64,000 nt of DNA from JAVBNU01 sp031551265 (GTDB lineage Bacteria; Cyanobacteriota; Vampirovibrionia; Gastranaerophilales; Gastranaerophilaceae), in assembly GCA_031551265.1 (NCBI GenBank), contig JAVBNU010000012.1, positions 1 to 64,000 of the forward strand, given 5' to 3'. Below, piece after piece: positions 16,521 through 24,889 of the stretch. Each line of letters opens with the position of its first letter. Within the stretch, counting starts at the first letter, position 1. Below the pieces are notes generated by a model. It searched no databases, was not told the origin of the DNA, and worked only from the letters and a program-made list of their open reading frames with translations. A program made the translations under genes and the position numbers.

Positions 16521-17006
16521 ATGGGCGGAAATTTTATAAACTTAAGTGGTAATTTTAATAATGGCATTATCAGCGATTACAACAAGCTTTTTTCTGATAA
16601 TTTAAATCGTGCAGGCTCTAATTTAGACAACGATTCAATCAACGATTTTGACAATATCCTAAATCAACAAATGGGGAATCAAAAATCCGCAACAATCCAC
16701 GGTGGCGTTCAGGTCGACAACATGGCCATTTCAGGAATACAACAGTCTAACAATATCGCTATAAATACCGACGCTGATTATATGATGAGCAACCTCAAAA
16801 ACGCATTTGGCAACGGTATAAACGGGCTAAATGAAAAGCAGCTCGCATCTCAGCGCGCAGCAGAAACTTTCGCGACAGGCGGTGATATTGATATCCACGA
16901 AGTTATGATTGCAGCCGAAAAATCGAGTTTGAGTATGCAAATGGCTCTGCAAATGCGCAACAAAATGATTACTTTCTACAATGAACTGCGCAATATTCAG
17001 ATTTAA
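16521..17006 (+). CDS. fliE: Flagellar hook-basal body protein FliE
   Basis: FliE links the MS ring to the rod. The C-terminal half matches the family: GGDIDIHEVMIAAEKSSLSM, then QMALQMRNKMITFYNELRNI. At 161 residues it is longer than the usual 100-110 because of a 55-60 residue Asn/Gly/Asp-rich N-terminal segment (MGGNFINLSGNFNNG). The gene order flgB-flgC-fliE is classic, but no fliF or fliG follows; instead an ORF6N gene lies 60 bp downstream. The rest of the flagellar set must be elsewhere. Confidence 0.88.
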   Translation: MGGNFINLSGNFNNGIISDYNKLFSDNLNRAGSNLDNDSINDFDNILNQQMGNQKSATIHGGVQVDNMAISGIQQSNNIAINTDADYMMSNLKNAFGNGINGLNEKQLASQRAAETFATGGDIDIHEVMIAAEKSSLSMQMALQMRNKMITFYNELRNIQI

Positions 17007-17066
17007 AATAAATAATGTATTATCCACCCGGTGATTCTTTTGATATAATAATTTTGAGGTGGAAGT

Positions 17067-17591
17067 ATGGCAGACAATTTAGTACCAATTTACAATATGA
17101 TTTATGAATTCAGAGGTCATAAAGTTATGCTGGATAGTGATTTGGCAGCTTTATATCAGGTTGATGTCAAAAGATTAAATGAAACAGTCAAAAGAAATAT
17201 TGAACGCTTCCCTAAAGATTTCATGTTTCAGCTTACGCAGAGCGAATTTGCAGACTTGAAGTCGCAAATTGCGACTTCAAGTTGGGGTGGTAAAAGAAAA
17301 TTGCCAAATGTCTTTACGGAGCAGGGTGTTGCTATGCTATCCGGATTATTGAATAGTAAAATTGCAATTGCTGTTAATATTCAAATTATGCGGACTTTTG
17401 TTAAAATGCGTCAATTCGCACTTGAACATAGAGATTTAACTATACGCATAGATGAACTAGAACATTATTTTATGCAATATGCAAAAGAAACCAACATCGA
17501 AATTGATAACATTAATAAGGCAATCGACCTTCTAATGGATAGAACAAAACCCAAACGAATTGGTTTTGTGAAGCTTGATGAAATTGAATGA
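17067..17591 (+). CDS. ORF6N-domain DNA-binding protein
   Basis: The 174-residue protein carries the ORF6N domain of phage anti-repressors and bacterial relatives. Motifs are IYEFRGHKVMLDSDLAALYQ, then VDVKRLNETVKRNIERFPKD and LPNVFTEQGVAMLSGLLNS. A C-terminal helix (about 115-160) probably mediates oligomerisation. It is not part of the flagellar pathway and may be an acquired gene. It has its own promoter-like TATAATAATTTTGA and a GAGGTGG ribosome binding site. A 29-bp perfect palindrome lies in its coding sequence at 17254-17282. Its DNA target is unknown. Confidence 0.85.
   Translation: MADNLVPIYNMIYEFRGHKVMLDSDLAALYQVDVKRLNETVKRNIERFPKDFMFQLTQSEFADLKSQIATSSWGGKRKLPNVFTEQGVAMLSGLLNSKIAIAVNIQIMRTFVKMRQFALEHRDLTIRIDELEHYFMQYAKETNIEIDNINKAIDLLMDRTKPKRIGFVKLDEIE
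17254..17282. repeat. 29-bp perfect palindrome inside the ORF6N gene
   Basis: ACTTGAAGTCGCAA (17254-17267), one central A, and TTGCGACTTCAAGT (17269-17282) are exact reverse complements. The palindrome encodes the LKSQIATSS segment of the DNA-binding domain. It could be an autoregulatory site or an mRNA hairpin. Confidence 0.9.
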
Positions 17592-17594
17592 ATT

Positions 17595-18905
17595 CTACGC
17601 CATGCAGCATTTCTTGTATTTTTTGCCACTACCGCACGGACAAGCGTCGTTACGACCGACCGATGTCGTAATTTCCGGCTGAGACACAGCAACAGGCGCG
17701 TTTTCTTCGGGCATTAGCTCAAGCGTCTCAGTAAAAAGCTTTGACTCATATAAAATTGTTGTTGAGGAAAATATTTTTTGCTCAAGATGTTTGTATTTAT
17801 ATTTCTGTACAAGCTCTTCAAGCGTGTATTTCGTGCCCAAAACTTTATTCACAACTGTCATAAAATTGGAGTACTTATGCGCAAGCCTGTAGACAATCGT
17901 ATGGGGGATATTGTCATTTTCGAGGAATTTAATGATACATTTTTCATAACCGTCTATAGTTTTATAATTCTTAGCTTCAAAAATCTTTGTCAGCGTGCCA
18001 TAGAAAGGAATAATGAAAAGCCCGAGTTCTTTGTCAAAAATTATGCCAACGTCATAAGTTTTGTTGTGGGCTGAAAACCCGCTTAATGATTTTTCAAGAA
18101 AATCATCATAAAAATGGTTCAACTCATCAACTTCGAAATATTGATAACCTTCAGGCTGCTCGATTTTTGCAAGGATTGCTGACTTTTCTTCCTCGGTGAC
18201 AGTGCCGTGACAAGTATTGTCAAAAAGCATCATCAACTCGTCAGCGACAACGTTCGTCGTGATAATCTCGTCCGTTGAAAAACATTCAACAAACTTATCA
18301 TGCATACTCGCCACGAGTTTTTCGAGTTTTTTAAGCATTTTAGAATTATCTTCATAAAACATCTCAGGGCGCTCAACTATCGCACCAATAGCCATTTTGT
18401 AAACTTCTTTGCGCATATTAGCCGGATACTGGTCTTTAATCCCGATTAAATAATGCTCGTTCTCATATTTAATTATATTCGCGAGAATATAATGCCCAGC
18501 AAATACGCCTCTTAGATGGCTCATCTTAACAAGAGGCAGCACTGTATATTCTTGCTCGTTTATAATATTGTACAGCTCAAAGCCGTTACGCAAAACCTTC
18601 TTCACCTCAAATAATGATGTAAGTGACAGGTTGATGGCTTTTACTATATTTTTTTCTTCCTTAGGGAGTTTTGAGTGCTTGTCGATGTAATATTGGGTAA
18701 ATTTCTTTTTCTCTTCACCCACTCGCCCGGTCAACATAAAGCTGAACAGCGCGTCATTCACATCAAAATTGTTATTGTGCTCGGATTTCAGGTTAGAATT
18801 AACATAGTTGGTAAATTCTTCATTAACCGTTTTGTCTTCCTGTATAAACGTCATTAAATCTGTGATTGTATGACTAATCGTATCAAATTTTTCAATAACT
18901 GACAT
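17595..18905 (-). CDS. SEC-C motif protein
   Basis: The 436-residue protein ends in a SEC-C zinc-binding motif (RNDACPCGSGKKYKKCCMA), as found at the C-terminus of SecA and in many stand-alone proteins. The rest is helical and acidic, with no recognised enzyme motif, signal peptide or membrane segment. It is the last gene of the mlaD-upp-pgeF unit, 17 bp after pgeF, and converges on the ORF6N gene. SEC-C tails often bind ribosomes or partner proteins, so an adaptor role is plausible but unproven. Confidence 0.75.
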   Translation of the reverse strand: MSVIEKFDTISHTITDLMTFIQEDKTVNEEFTNYVNSNLKSEHNNNFDVNDALFSFMLTGRVGEEKKKFTQYYIDKHSKLPKEEKNIVKAINLSLTSLFEVKKVLRNGFELYNIINEQEYTVLPLVKMSHLRGVFAGHYILANIIKYENEHYLIGIKDQYPANMRKEVYKMAIGAIVERPEMFYEDNSKMLKKLEKLVASMHDKFVECFSTDEIITTNVVADELMMLFDNTCHGTVTEEEKSAILAKIEQPEGYQYFEVDELNHFYDDFLEKSLSGFSAHNKTYDVGIIFDKELGLFIIPFYGTLTKIFEAKNYKTIDGYEKCIIKFLENDNIPHTIVYRLAHKYSNFMTVVNKVLGTKYTLEELVQKYKYKHLEQKIFSSTTILYESKLFTETLELMPEENAPVAVSQPEITTSVGRNDACPCGSGKKYKKCCMA

Positions 18906-18922
18906 TTTATTTTCGCTCCCTG

Positions 18923-19690
18923 TTAAATCATCAAAACCGCACTGTGTCGTGCAGTATCACCGTGTTCTTTGCGGTATGAAAAAAACAAATCATTTTTACA
19001 CGATGTACAAAAGTCTGTAACATCAACGTTTTTCACACCAATTTCTCTAAGCTGTGTTTCATTAACCTTCTTTAAATCAATAAAATACTTTTTTTGCAAT
19101 TCTTGCTCTATCTCTCCAAATAAAGTTGTGTTGGTACACTGAACGGTTCCTCTAATATTATAATAAACATCAGAATCCGTGCAATAGCAACATGGACCAA
19201 TTGCAGGACCAATTGCTGCAACTATATCATCAAGCTCGCTCTGAAATACCATTTGCATTGTGTTTACAGCCTTTTGTACAATTTTTTGTGCCGTACCTCT
19301 CCAGCCTGCATGAACGACAGCACCAACTGATTTTTTTCTGTCATATAAAATAATAGGCGTGCAATCGGCAAAATTAAGCAGCAAAATCGAATTTTTTATG
19401 TTTGAAACCAATCCGTCTGTGTTCTCTAAATTATTTGCCTCACTTGAAATAATCGCCACATTATCAGAATGAGTCTGCTTGGGAATATGCAATTGAGAAT
19501 TTGATACACAAAAAAAATCGCATAATTTTTTTCTGTTTTTTAAGACAATTTCCTGCAAATCCTCTTTTGAACCCTGACTGAGTACAAAATCTCGAGTCGT
19601 AAAAAAATGCTCAACACCCTCTAATAATGAAGATTTCAAAACCTTCGCCACGGTGCCGTCATTAAATTTTAATTCCTCAAAATAAAACAT
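18923..19690 (-). CDS. pgeF: Purine nucleoside phosphorylase YfiH / peptidoglycan editing factor PgeF
   Basis: This 255-residue protein is of the multicopper-oxidase-like DUF152/YfiH family, described as purine nucleoside phosphorylase/adenosine deaminase-like enzymes and, in E. coli, as PgeF. Signature residues are HTDNV-like QTHSDNVAII, VSNIKNSILLLNFADCTPI (metal-binding Cys) and VVHAGWRGTAQKIVQ. AAIGPAIGPCCYCTD and a terminal FSYRKEHGDTARHSAVL complete the pattern. The ATG at 19690 lies one base after the upp stop, so coupling is likely. Longer upstream starts would overlap upp. Confidence 0.85.
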   Translation of the reverse strand: MFYFEELKFNDGTVAKVLKSSLLEGVEHFFTTRDFVLSQGSKEDLQEIVLKNRKKLCDFFCVSNSQLHIPKQTHSDNVAIISSEANNLENTDGLVSNIKNSILLLNFADCTPIILYDRKKSVGAVVHAGWRGTAQKIVQKAVNTMQMVFQSELDDIVAAIGPAIGPCCYCTDSDVYYNIRGTVQCTNTTLFGEIEQELQKKYFIDLKKVNETQLREIGVKNVDVTDFCTSCKNDLFFSYRKEHGDTARHSAVLMI

Positions 19691-19691
19691 T

Positions 19692-20357
19692 TTACGTGCC
19701 CGGGGTATTGAAAATTCTGTCGCCGGCATCGCCAAGCCCGGGAATAATGTACCCTGAGGAGTTTAGTTTTTCATCAAATCCTGCCGTTAAAATTCTTATG
19801 TCAGGATAATTTGAGCTGATTTGATGTACACCCTCAGGTGCCGAAATCAGAGACATAAACGTTATATTTTTTTCTGGAATACCTTTTCTCGCGAACAAAT
19901 CCAACGCAGCCTTACCCGAATTGCCAGTCGCAAGCATAGGATCTAAAATATATATAAGAGTTTTTTCAGGTGATTTGTATTTCATATAGGATTTGTCAAA
20001 ATACCAAACCGGCTGCAATGTACACTCATCACGGTACATGCCGATATGCTGAACACTCGCAAACGGTATAAACTCAAGTGCAATATCTGAAAAAATCAAG
20101 CCTGCACGCAAAATCGGCGCAATAACAACTTCATATTCAGAATCAACAACATTAGTAATAGTCGGCTGAATCGGCGTAATTGTGTTTACCTGCTTAGTTT
20201 TTAAATTCTTTGTTGCCTCCGCAAAAAGAAAATAAGTTATCCTCTTTAAAGCCGCTCTGAAAATTTCAGGACATGCATCTTTTTCCCTCAAAAGTGTTAA
20301 ATTGTGCTCAATCAACGGGTGGTTCAATACTACCAAATTATCTTTTTTTAATTCCAT
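19692..20357 (-). CDS. upp: Uracil phosphoribosyltransferase
   Basis: This salvage enzyme makes UMP from uracil and PRPP. The 221-residue product has LVVLNHPLIEHNLTLLRE at the start, APILRAGLIFSDIA, and the PRPP loop ILDPMLATGNSGKAAL. It ends with the uracil-binding GYIIPGLGDAGDRIFNT, all standard for Upp. One change is LATGNS where most have LATGGS. The ATG at 20357 overlaps the mlaD end by 20 bases and has AGGAG about 10 bases upstream. Pairing with pgeF suggests a nucleobase-salvage theme. Confidence 0.92.
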   Translation of the reverse strand: MELKKDNLVVLNHPLIEHNLTLLREKDACPEIFRAALKRITYFLFAEATKNLKTKQVNTITPIQPTITNVVDSEYEVVIAPILRAGLIFSDIALEFIPFASVQHIGMYRDECTLQPVWYFDKSYMKYKSPEKTLIYILDPMLATGNSGKAALDLFARKGIPEKNITFMSLISAPEGVHQISSNYPDIRILTAGFDEKLNSSGYIIPGLGDAGDRIFNTPGT

Positions 20358-20967
20358 TTTTTCTTTGCTCCTGTCGTTCATGCAGCATATCCAATGTCTT
20401 ATCTTCCAACACATTAATGTTATCCAACCCTCGATATGCATTATTAAATATTTCTCTGGTTCTCAATAAATTCTGTATTTGATGAATATTATTCTTTGTG
20501 ATTATTAAATTAACATCGTTTGACATATTCATAATATCCATCGCAATATTACTTTGTCGCTCCATAAAATTCTTTATACGAATTGGTTCAACAACATGTA
20601 TTGGCCGCCCCGAACCTATCGTCTCGAGTGTTGGCGGGAACAACTCCAGCGATATTGACCCGGCAAGTCCCGTAAACTCAATCGACGCAATTGTACCCTG
20701 AGGAATTTTCATGTTTTTTTGTGTAATAACAAAAGTAACATACGTTTCATCATTGACGATTTTCAACTCCGATACATACCCAACCTGAACACCCATGAAT
20801 TTCACAGGCGACCCGACAATCAACCCGTTGGTATCCTTAAAAAATACATGCCCCATTGCAGATTGTCTTACGTGCATTGAATGCTTATACTGAATGAAAA
20901 AAGACACCACAAGAATTATCAATGCCCATATTAAAAATTCAATAATCCATAGAAAACGTTTTTTCAT
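20338..20967 (-). CDS. mlaD: MlaD/MCE-domain lipid-transport protein
   Basis: The 209-residue protein has one N-terminal membrane helix (RFLWIIEFLIWALIILVVSF) and a periplasmic MCE domain at about 38-115. The domain contains VFFKDTNGLIVGSPVKFMGV and IEFTGLAGSISLELFPP. MCE proteins form hexameric rings that carry phospholipids across the periplasm. No MlaE or MlaF partner is adjacent. Its presence supports a diderm envelope. The ATG at 20967 follows a TATAAT by 6 bases with no ribosome binding site, so the operon mRNA may be leaderless. Confidence 0.85.
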   Translation of the reverse strand: MKKRFLWIIEFLIWALIILVVSFFIQYKHSMHVRQSAMGHVFFKDTNGLIVGSPVKFMGVQVGYVSELKIVNDETYVTFVITQKNMKIPQGTIASIEFTGLAGSISLELFPPTLETIGSGRPIHVVEPIRIKNFMERQSNIAMDIMNMSNDVNLIITKNNIHQIQNLLRTREIFNNAYRGLDNINVLEDKTLDMLHERQEQRKNGIKKR

Positions 20968-20979
20968 ATGTTTATTATA
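20967..20979 (-). promoter_or_regulatory. -10 box of the mlaD-upp-pgeF operon, likely leaderless
   Basis: On the minus strand TATAAT (20979-20974) is followed by AAACAT and then the ATG at 20967. No Shine-Dalgarno sequence fits in the gap. The -35 match is weak. Confidence 0.5.
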
Positions 20980-21039
20980 CGTAATCAATGCAGAAAATAT
21001 AGTAAAAAATATGTATCATATCTAAACTTCAAGTATAGC

Positions 21040-21178
21040 GTCACCCCGCAGGTTTAGGCGTGTAGTATAACTAAAATCGTTTCTGTGCGGGGTCTCTCCA
21101 ATGTGGCATCCTACAATGGCAAGATACCGCACAGCCACATTTAACACATTTTGCAGCGTTTAGCGCTGCGGTATGACT
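21040..21178 (+). repeat. Dispersed paired-hairpin repeat, CCGCA-type (copy A4)
   Basis: GTCACCCCGCAGGTTTAG opens it, TGTGCGGGGTCTCTCCA and GATACCGCACAG lie inside, and GCGCTGCGGTATGAC closes it. It lies in the 380-bp gap between mlaD and the next gene; the remainder of that gap holds no gene that I can support. Confidence 0.85.
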
Positions 21179-21347
21179 CCTGTGAAAGAACTCAAAAATC
21201 ACTTAAACGGTGGCAGGAAAGACTTGATACATTTGAAAAAGCATTTTGCCATATATCACTGTAAAGTTATGTAACATCTATCATCAAATTTCTAAAGTTT
21301 ATTAATAAAAATGTCGATACAGTAATTACTAGACTAAGGAGTATAAA

Positions 21348-21884
21348 ATGGCTTTTGGCATCACTTTCAATAAAAATCCATATATAAATGTGTCAAATTC
21401 CGGCTCAATCGATAATTCAACCATCCGAGAAGTAGCGCAGGAGATTTTCGGACGCGCAGAAACCAAATCAGTCGCACTAAACAATATTGATTTATCAAAA
21501 TTTAACAGGCCAAACGTAGGACTTGATTTATACAACGGCAACGTTAACCCTGATGTCGCAAAAAATATCTCACTGCAAAGTGCAGGACAAAATGTAAGTC
21601 TAAACCGTGAAGTACTGGCGAATATTCAATACCTGAACACACAAGCAGCCAAAGCAATTCACGAAACTCCAACAAAAAACATGAACGGCAAAATTCATGT
21701 AAACGCCAACGACACTGTTTCTAACGGTGAGCGTGCATACGCGCCGCTGCCGAACACAACAACATTTTTTAATACTGCCAACACAGCAAAAGACAAACAA
21801 GGCGGAGGCAACCCGTTTTATGGGAACTCAGGAAACAACTCCTCTCCTGAGAGTGCATCTTCCTCACTTGATATGTCAATTTAG
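21348..21884 (+). CDS. Hypothetical Asn/Ser-rich protein with ITF motif
   Basis: This 178-residue protein of unknown family begins MAFGITFNKNPYINVSNSG, carrying the I-x-F motif shared by several proteins here. The body is rich in Asn, Ser and Ala, with no signal peptide or membrane segment. Low-complexity polar sequence dominates the last 50 residues (GGGNPFYGNSGNNSSPESAS). AAGGAG lies 7 bases before the ATG. It is a single-gene unit. Its composition suggests a disordered, possibly structural or secreted protein, but nothing identifies a role. Confidence 0.7.
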   Translation: MAFGITFNKNPYINVSNSGSIDNSTIREVAQEIFGRAETKSVALNNIDLSKFNRPNVGLDLYNGNVNPDVAKNISLQSAGQNVSLNREVLANIQYLNTQAAKAIHETPTKNMNGKIHVNANDTVSNGERAYAPLPNTTTFFNTANTAKDKQGGGNPFYGNSGNNSSPESASSSLDMSI

Positions 21885-22032
21885 TTATTTTCTTCCTTTC
21901 TTTTTCATTTTTACGAATAATACTCATACCACATACACATGCCGGCTCTGTCGGCATTTTTATTATGTGAAATTTCAATATCGTGATAAAATATCATTGG
22001 TGGAGCAACGTATTTAAAGAGGTAAATTCGCG

Positions 22033-23466
22033 ATGAAAAAGATGATTTTGACTATGGTATGTTTTATTTTATGCACATGTTCTGTAGCTAAAGCTCAGCC
22101 CTTAACGTTTGATGAATATCTCAAGCTTTCTGCTGATGACAAATATTCGGCTGAAGCCAACGCCAAGGTTGAAAGCATACTCAATGGCTATGAACTTAAC
22201 AACTCAATAAGCCAAAATCATAGTTTCAACGGTTCATTAAAAGTCGTTGAATGGAATTTAAAAGGCAGTGAAGACCTTGAAAAACTCCAATTAATTTTAT
22301 CGGGCAATTTCGACCAAAGCAAAAAATATATGAGCATGAAAGCATTGTCAGATGGTGAACAAATTATTGAATACAGAGATGCTCTGAATGAACTTAAAAG
22401 CGCAGATGTGATAATATTGACAGACGTCGATTATGGTCAGCCAAAATCCGAATATAAAAATATTACAAAAGAACTGGCCGAAAAAAACGGATATAATTAC
22501 GTGTACTCCGTCAATTTCATATCAGTTGAACCAAAAATTCTAAACGAAGAGAATTCAATCGATAAGAATTTATATAAAGGCTACAACGGCACGGCAATTT
22601 TGTCTAAATACAAACTCGAAAATGTTCAGATACTGAAATTACCGGTCTATTACGATTGGTACACAGACGAAAAGAATTTCAGCAAAAGCTTAGATGAAAA
22701 AAAAGAAAAACTGGGCTCCGAAAAAGTTCCGTTATATGATTTCAAACCCAATACAAGAATCGGCTCCCGCACAGCTGTAATGGCAGATATTAAACCTAAA
22801 AACGGAAAAGAAAAAATCACAATCGTTGCAATAGAAACAGAAAACCGTACCTCACCTGAAAAACGGGCATCACAGCTGCAATACCTTTTAAATCGTATCG
22901 GCACATACACAAACCCTGTAATAATAGGCGGAAATCTAAACACCAACGGGCTTGACGAAGCGCCATTCAGTATTTTGAAACTACTAAAAGAAAACGCCAC
23001 TGTCGATCAGGCTGCACAATTTGTTGTAACAAAAATTGTTTCTAACAGTAATATTGTCACGACAGGTGCAAGTGTCGTGAATAAATCACGCTTGAAAAAA
23101 AATCCCGCCGGCAAAAGTATACCAATCATTATGAACAACCCCGAAAAAGAAATATTTAAAGAAATTCGAGAATTTACTTTCACCGATGGCAGTAAGTTTG
23201 AATTGAAAGCCTCAAAAGAACTGGCTGAGTCAGATGAAGAAATTTCATCAAAATTCTTAGGCACCTCAAACGAGCGAAAAGGTAAAGGATTTGTACCAAC
23301 ATGCTACTACGATGCTTTCTTCGGACATAACAAGTATAAAAAAGACTGGCTTTTGGTCAAGGGCTTGACACCATCAGCCCCAAAGACGTTGACCACGCTA
23401 TATACAGTTTTTGACGTACCTGTGTCTATCCATGTGCCCATCGTGGTAAATGTTGAGTGGAAGTAA
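22033..23466 (+). CDS. Exported endonuclease/exonuclease/phosphatase-fold protein
   Basis: The 477-residue product has a signal peptide (MILTMVCFILCTCSVAKAQP). The mature part follows the EEP (DNase I-like) pattern: SLKVVEWNLKG (WN motif, about residue 71), ADVIILTDVDYG where the catalytic Glu is usually found, and YKGYNGTAILSKYKL. Later come IIGGNLNTNGLDEAPFSIL and a late His region (LVKGLTPSAPK). Two expected catalytic acids look replaced: the QE position is TD, and the GDxN motif reads GGNLN. It may therefore be catalytically altered or a binding protein. GAGGTAAA precedes the ATG. Confidence 0.72.
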   Translation: MKKMILTMVCFILCTCSVAKAQPLTFDEYLKLSADDKYSAEANAKVESILNGYELNNSISQNHSFNGSLKVVEWNLKGSEDLEKLQLILSGNFDQSKKYMSMKALSDGEQIIEYRDALNELKSADVIILTDVDYGQPKSEYKNITKELAEKNGYNYVYSVNFISVEPKILNEENSIDKNLYKGYNGTAILSKYKLENVQILKLPVYYDWYTDEKNFSKSLDEKKEKLGSEKVPLYDFKPNTRIGSRTAVMADIKPKNGKEKITIVAIETENRTSPEKRASQLQYLLNRIGTYTNPVIIGGNLNTNGLDEAPFSILKLLKENATVDQAAQFVVTKIVSNSNIVTTGASVVNKSRLKKNPAGKSIPIIMNNPEKEIFKEIREFTFTDGSKFELKASKELAESDEEISSKFLGTSNERKGKGFVPTCYYDAFFGHNKYKKDWLLVKGLTPSAPKTLTTLYTVFDVPVSIHVPIVVNVEWK

Positions 23467-23550
23467 TTTTAATTAATTTATGTAAAGATTTTGTCAGAAA
23501 CATAACAAATTTTTTCTTGTTGGAACATTATATAAGTACATTGTAGTTAT

Positions 23551-24306
23551 ATGGACACCAAAATAATGCCATGCCTGTCGGTAAAACCTTATTCACATAA
23601 TATCAACTTTAAACGCTCCAACGAAAGTGATAGTTATATAACAAAAACGACCAAAAGCCATCCCATTACGCTACCTTTAGGCGGGAGTATTGCAGGCTAT
23701 GGAGCCGGTGCCGCATTAGGTTATGCTTTACCTATCGGTGCGGATTCTTTCGTTGAATATTCAATCTATAACCAGTCTGATCACTACGTTGACAGCGCAA
23801 GAAAACATTCTGCTTTATATAAAAAATTTTTTGGCTCCGAAACTCCGGCAAAAGAATTTACAGAGGAACTCAGAACAGACGCGGCAAAGATCGGGCTTAA
23901 AATTCAAGAAAACTCTACACTGGAAGATTTCGGGAAATTATTAATTAAAAAAACAGACGACAACCTGAGAGAATTCCGCATACGTATGCCTCAGGAAGGC
24001 TTTGAAACTGTTATGCACGACTTCCCGATGGAAGAAATGTATGACTCAGGGAAAAAAATGGTTCAAACCAACGCAGACTTACAGCTAAAAAAACTTCAAA
24101 CTGATGCCAGAATGCGATTTGAAGCCTATCAATCAGGACGCACAGGTGCGCCGACTGAGGGTATGCAAAAAATCCTTAAAGCCGTAAGATGGCACAATCT
24201 AAAGACCCTCTCGCTTATTCTAGGTACATCCCTACTTTTAGGACTTAGCGCATATTCATACATCCTGCATCGCAATAAGTCCGATAAGCCCGCAGCAAAA
24301 GTATAA
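23551..24306 (+). CDS. Hypothetical protein with INF motif and C-terminal membrane helix
   Basis: This 251-residue protein is of unknown family. Near the N-terminus is SHNINFKRSNESD, a further case of the I-x-F motif. Residues about 48-65 (GGSIAGYGAGAALGYALP) form a Gly/Ala-rich, zipper-like hydrophobic stretch. The middle is helical and charged. A membrane helix near 218-236 (TLSLILGTSLLLGLSAYSYI) is followed by a basic tail (HRNKSDKPAAKV). No ribosome binding site is evident before the ATG. It may be a membrane-tethered cytoplasmic protein. Confidence 0.65.
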   Translation: MDTKIMPCLSVKPYSHNINFKRSNESDSYITKTTKSHPITLPLGGSIAGYGAGAALGYALPIGADSFVEYSIYNQSDHYVDSARKHSALYKKFFGSETPAKEFTEELRTDAAKIGLKIQENSTLEDFGKLLIKKTDDNLREFRIRMPQEGFETVMHDFPMEEMYDSGKKMVQTNADLQLKKLQTDARMRFEAYQSGRTGAPTEGMQKILKAVRWHNLKTLSLILGTSLLLGLSAYSYILHRNKSDKPAAKV

Positions 24307-24402
24307 TTTAAAATAAAAATTTGACAAAATTTTTATAGCAAATAAAATTAAATAACGAGATGAGGACGCAGGATTTTCCTCAGCCCGTATAGCAGGTAAG
24401 TT

Positions 24403-24852
24403 ATGAAAATTTTAATATATGATATCGAAAATTCAAAAAGTAAAAAAATACAAGTTGAATTTAATGAGTTCATTGAAGAAATTGAGACGGAAGCGCCAAT
24501 AAAAGCCACACTAACACTAGACGACTTGAATCAATCAATCTGGGTCAGCGGCACAATTGAAGCAGACGTCATCTTGCAATGCAACCGATGCCTTGAAGAA
24601 TTCGTCTTTGAAACAAAAATAGATGTTGACGAAATTTATTACAAGGGCACCCTTTTTGAAAACCCTAAAAAAGAACGCGAACTCAAGAATACTGACTTTG
24701 CAGAGGATCTCCAAGGCAGCGACAGTATCGACGTTACAGACTTAATTTATCAATCCGTAATATTATCTGTACCAAATGATTGTGTTTGTGATATAAATTG
24801 TAAAGGAGAAAGTATAAATCTGGAAAAATTTATACACAATCCCGAAAAATAA
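24403..24852 (+). CDS. yceD: YceD/DUF177 family protein
   Basis: The 149-residue protein has the DUF177 core, LQCNRCLEEFVFETKIDVDE (Cys pair near 56-59). A late Cys set follows (LSVPNDCVCDINCKGE). The family is almost always next to rpmF and is linked to 23S rRNA/L32 assembly in plants and bacteria. Here it sits 38 bp upstream of rpmF, opening the rpmF-plsX-fab operon. AGGTAAG precedes the ATG, and a small hairpin (TGAGG/CCTCA) lies in the leader near 24361-24386. Confidence 0.88.
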   Translation: MKILIYDIENSKSKKIQVEFNEFIEEIETEAPIKATLTLDDLNQSIWVSGTIEADVILQCNRCLEEFVFETKIDVDEIYYKGTLFENPKKERELKNTDFAEDLQGSDSIDVTDLIYQSVILSVPNDCVCDINCKGESINLEKFIHNPEK

Positions 24853-24889
24853 GATAAAAAACATAAAGAACTAGAAAAGGACAAACAAA

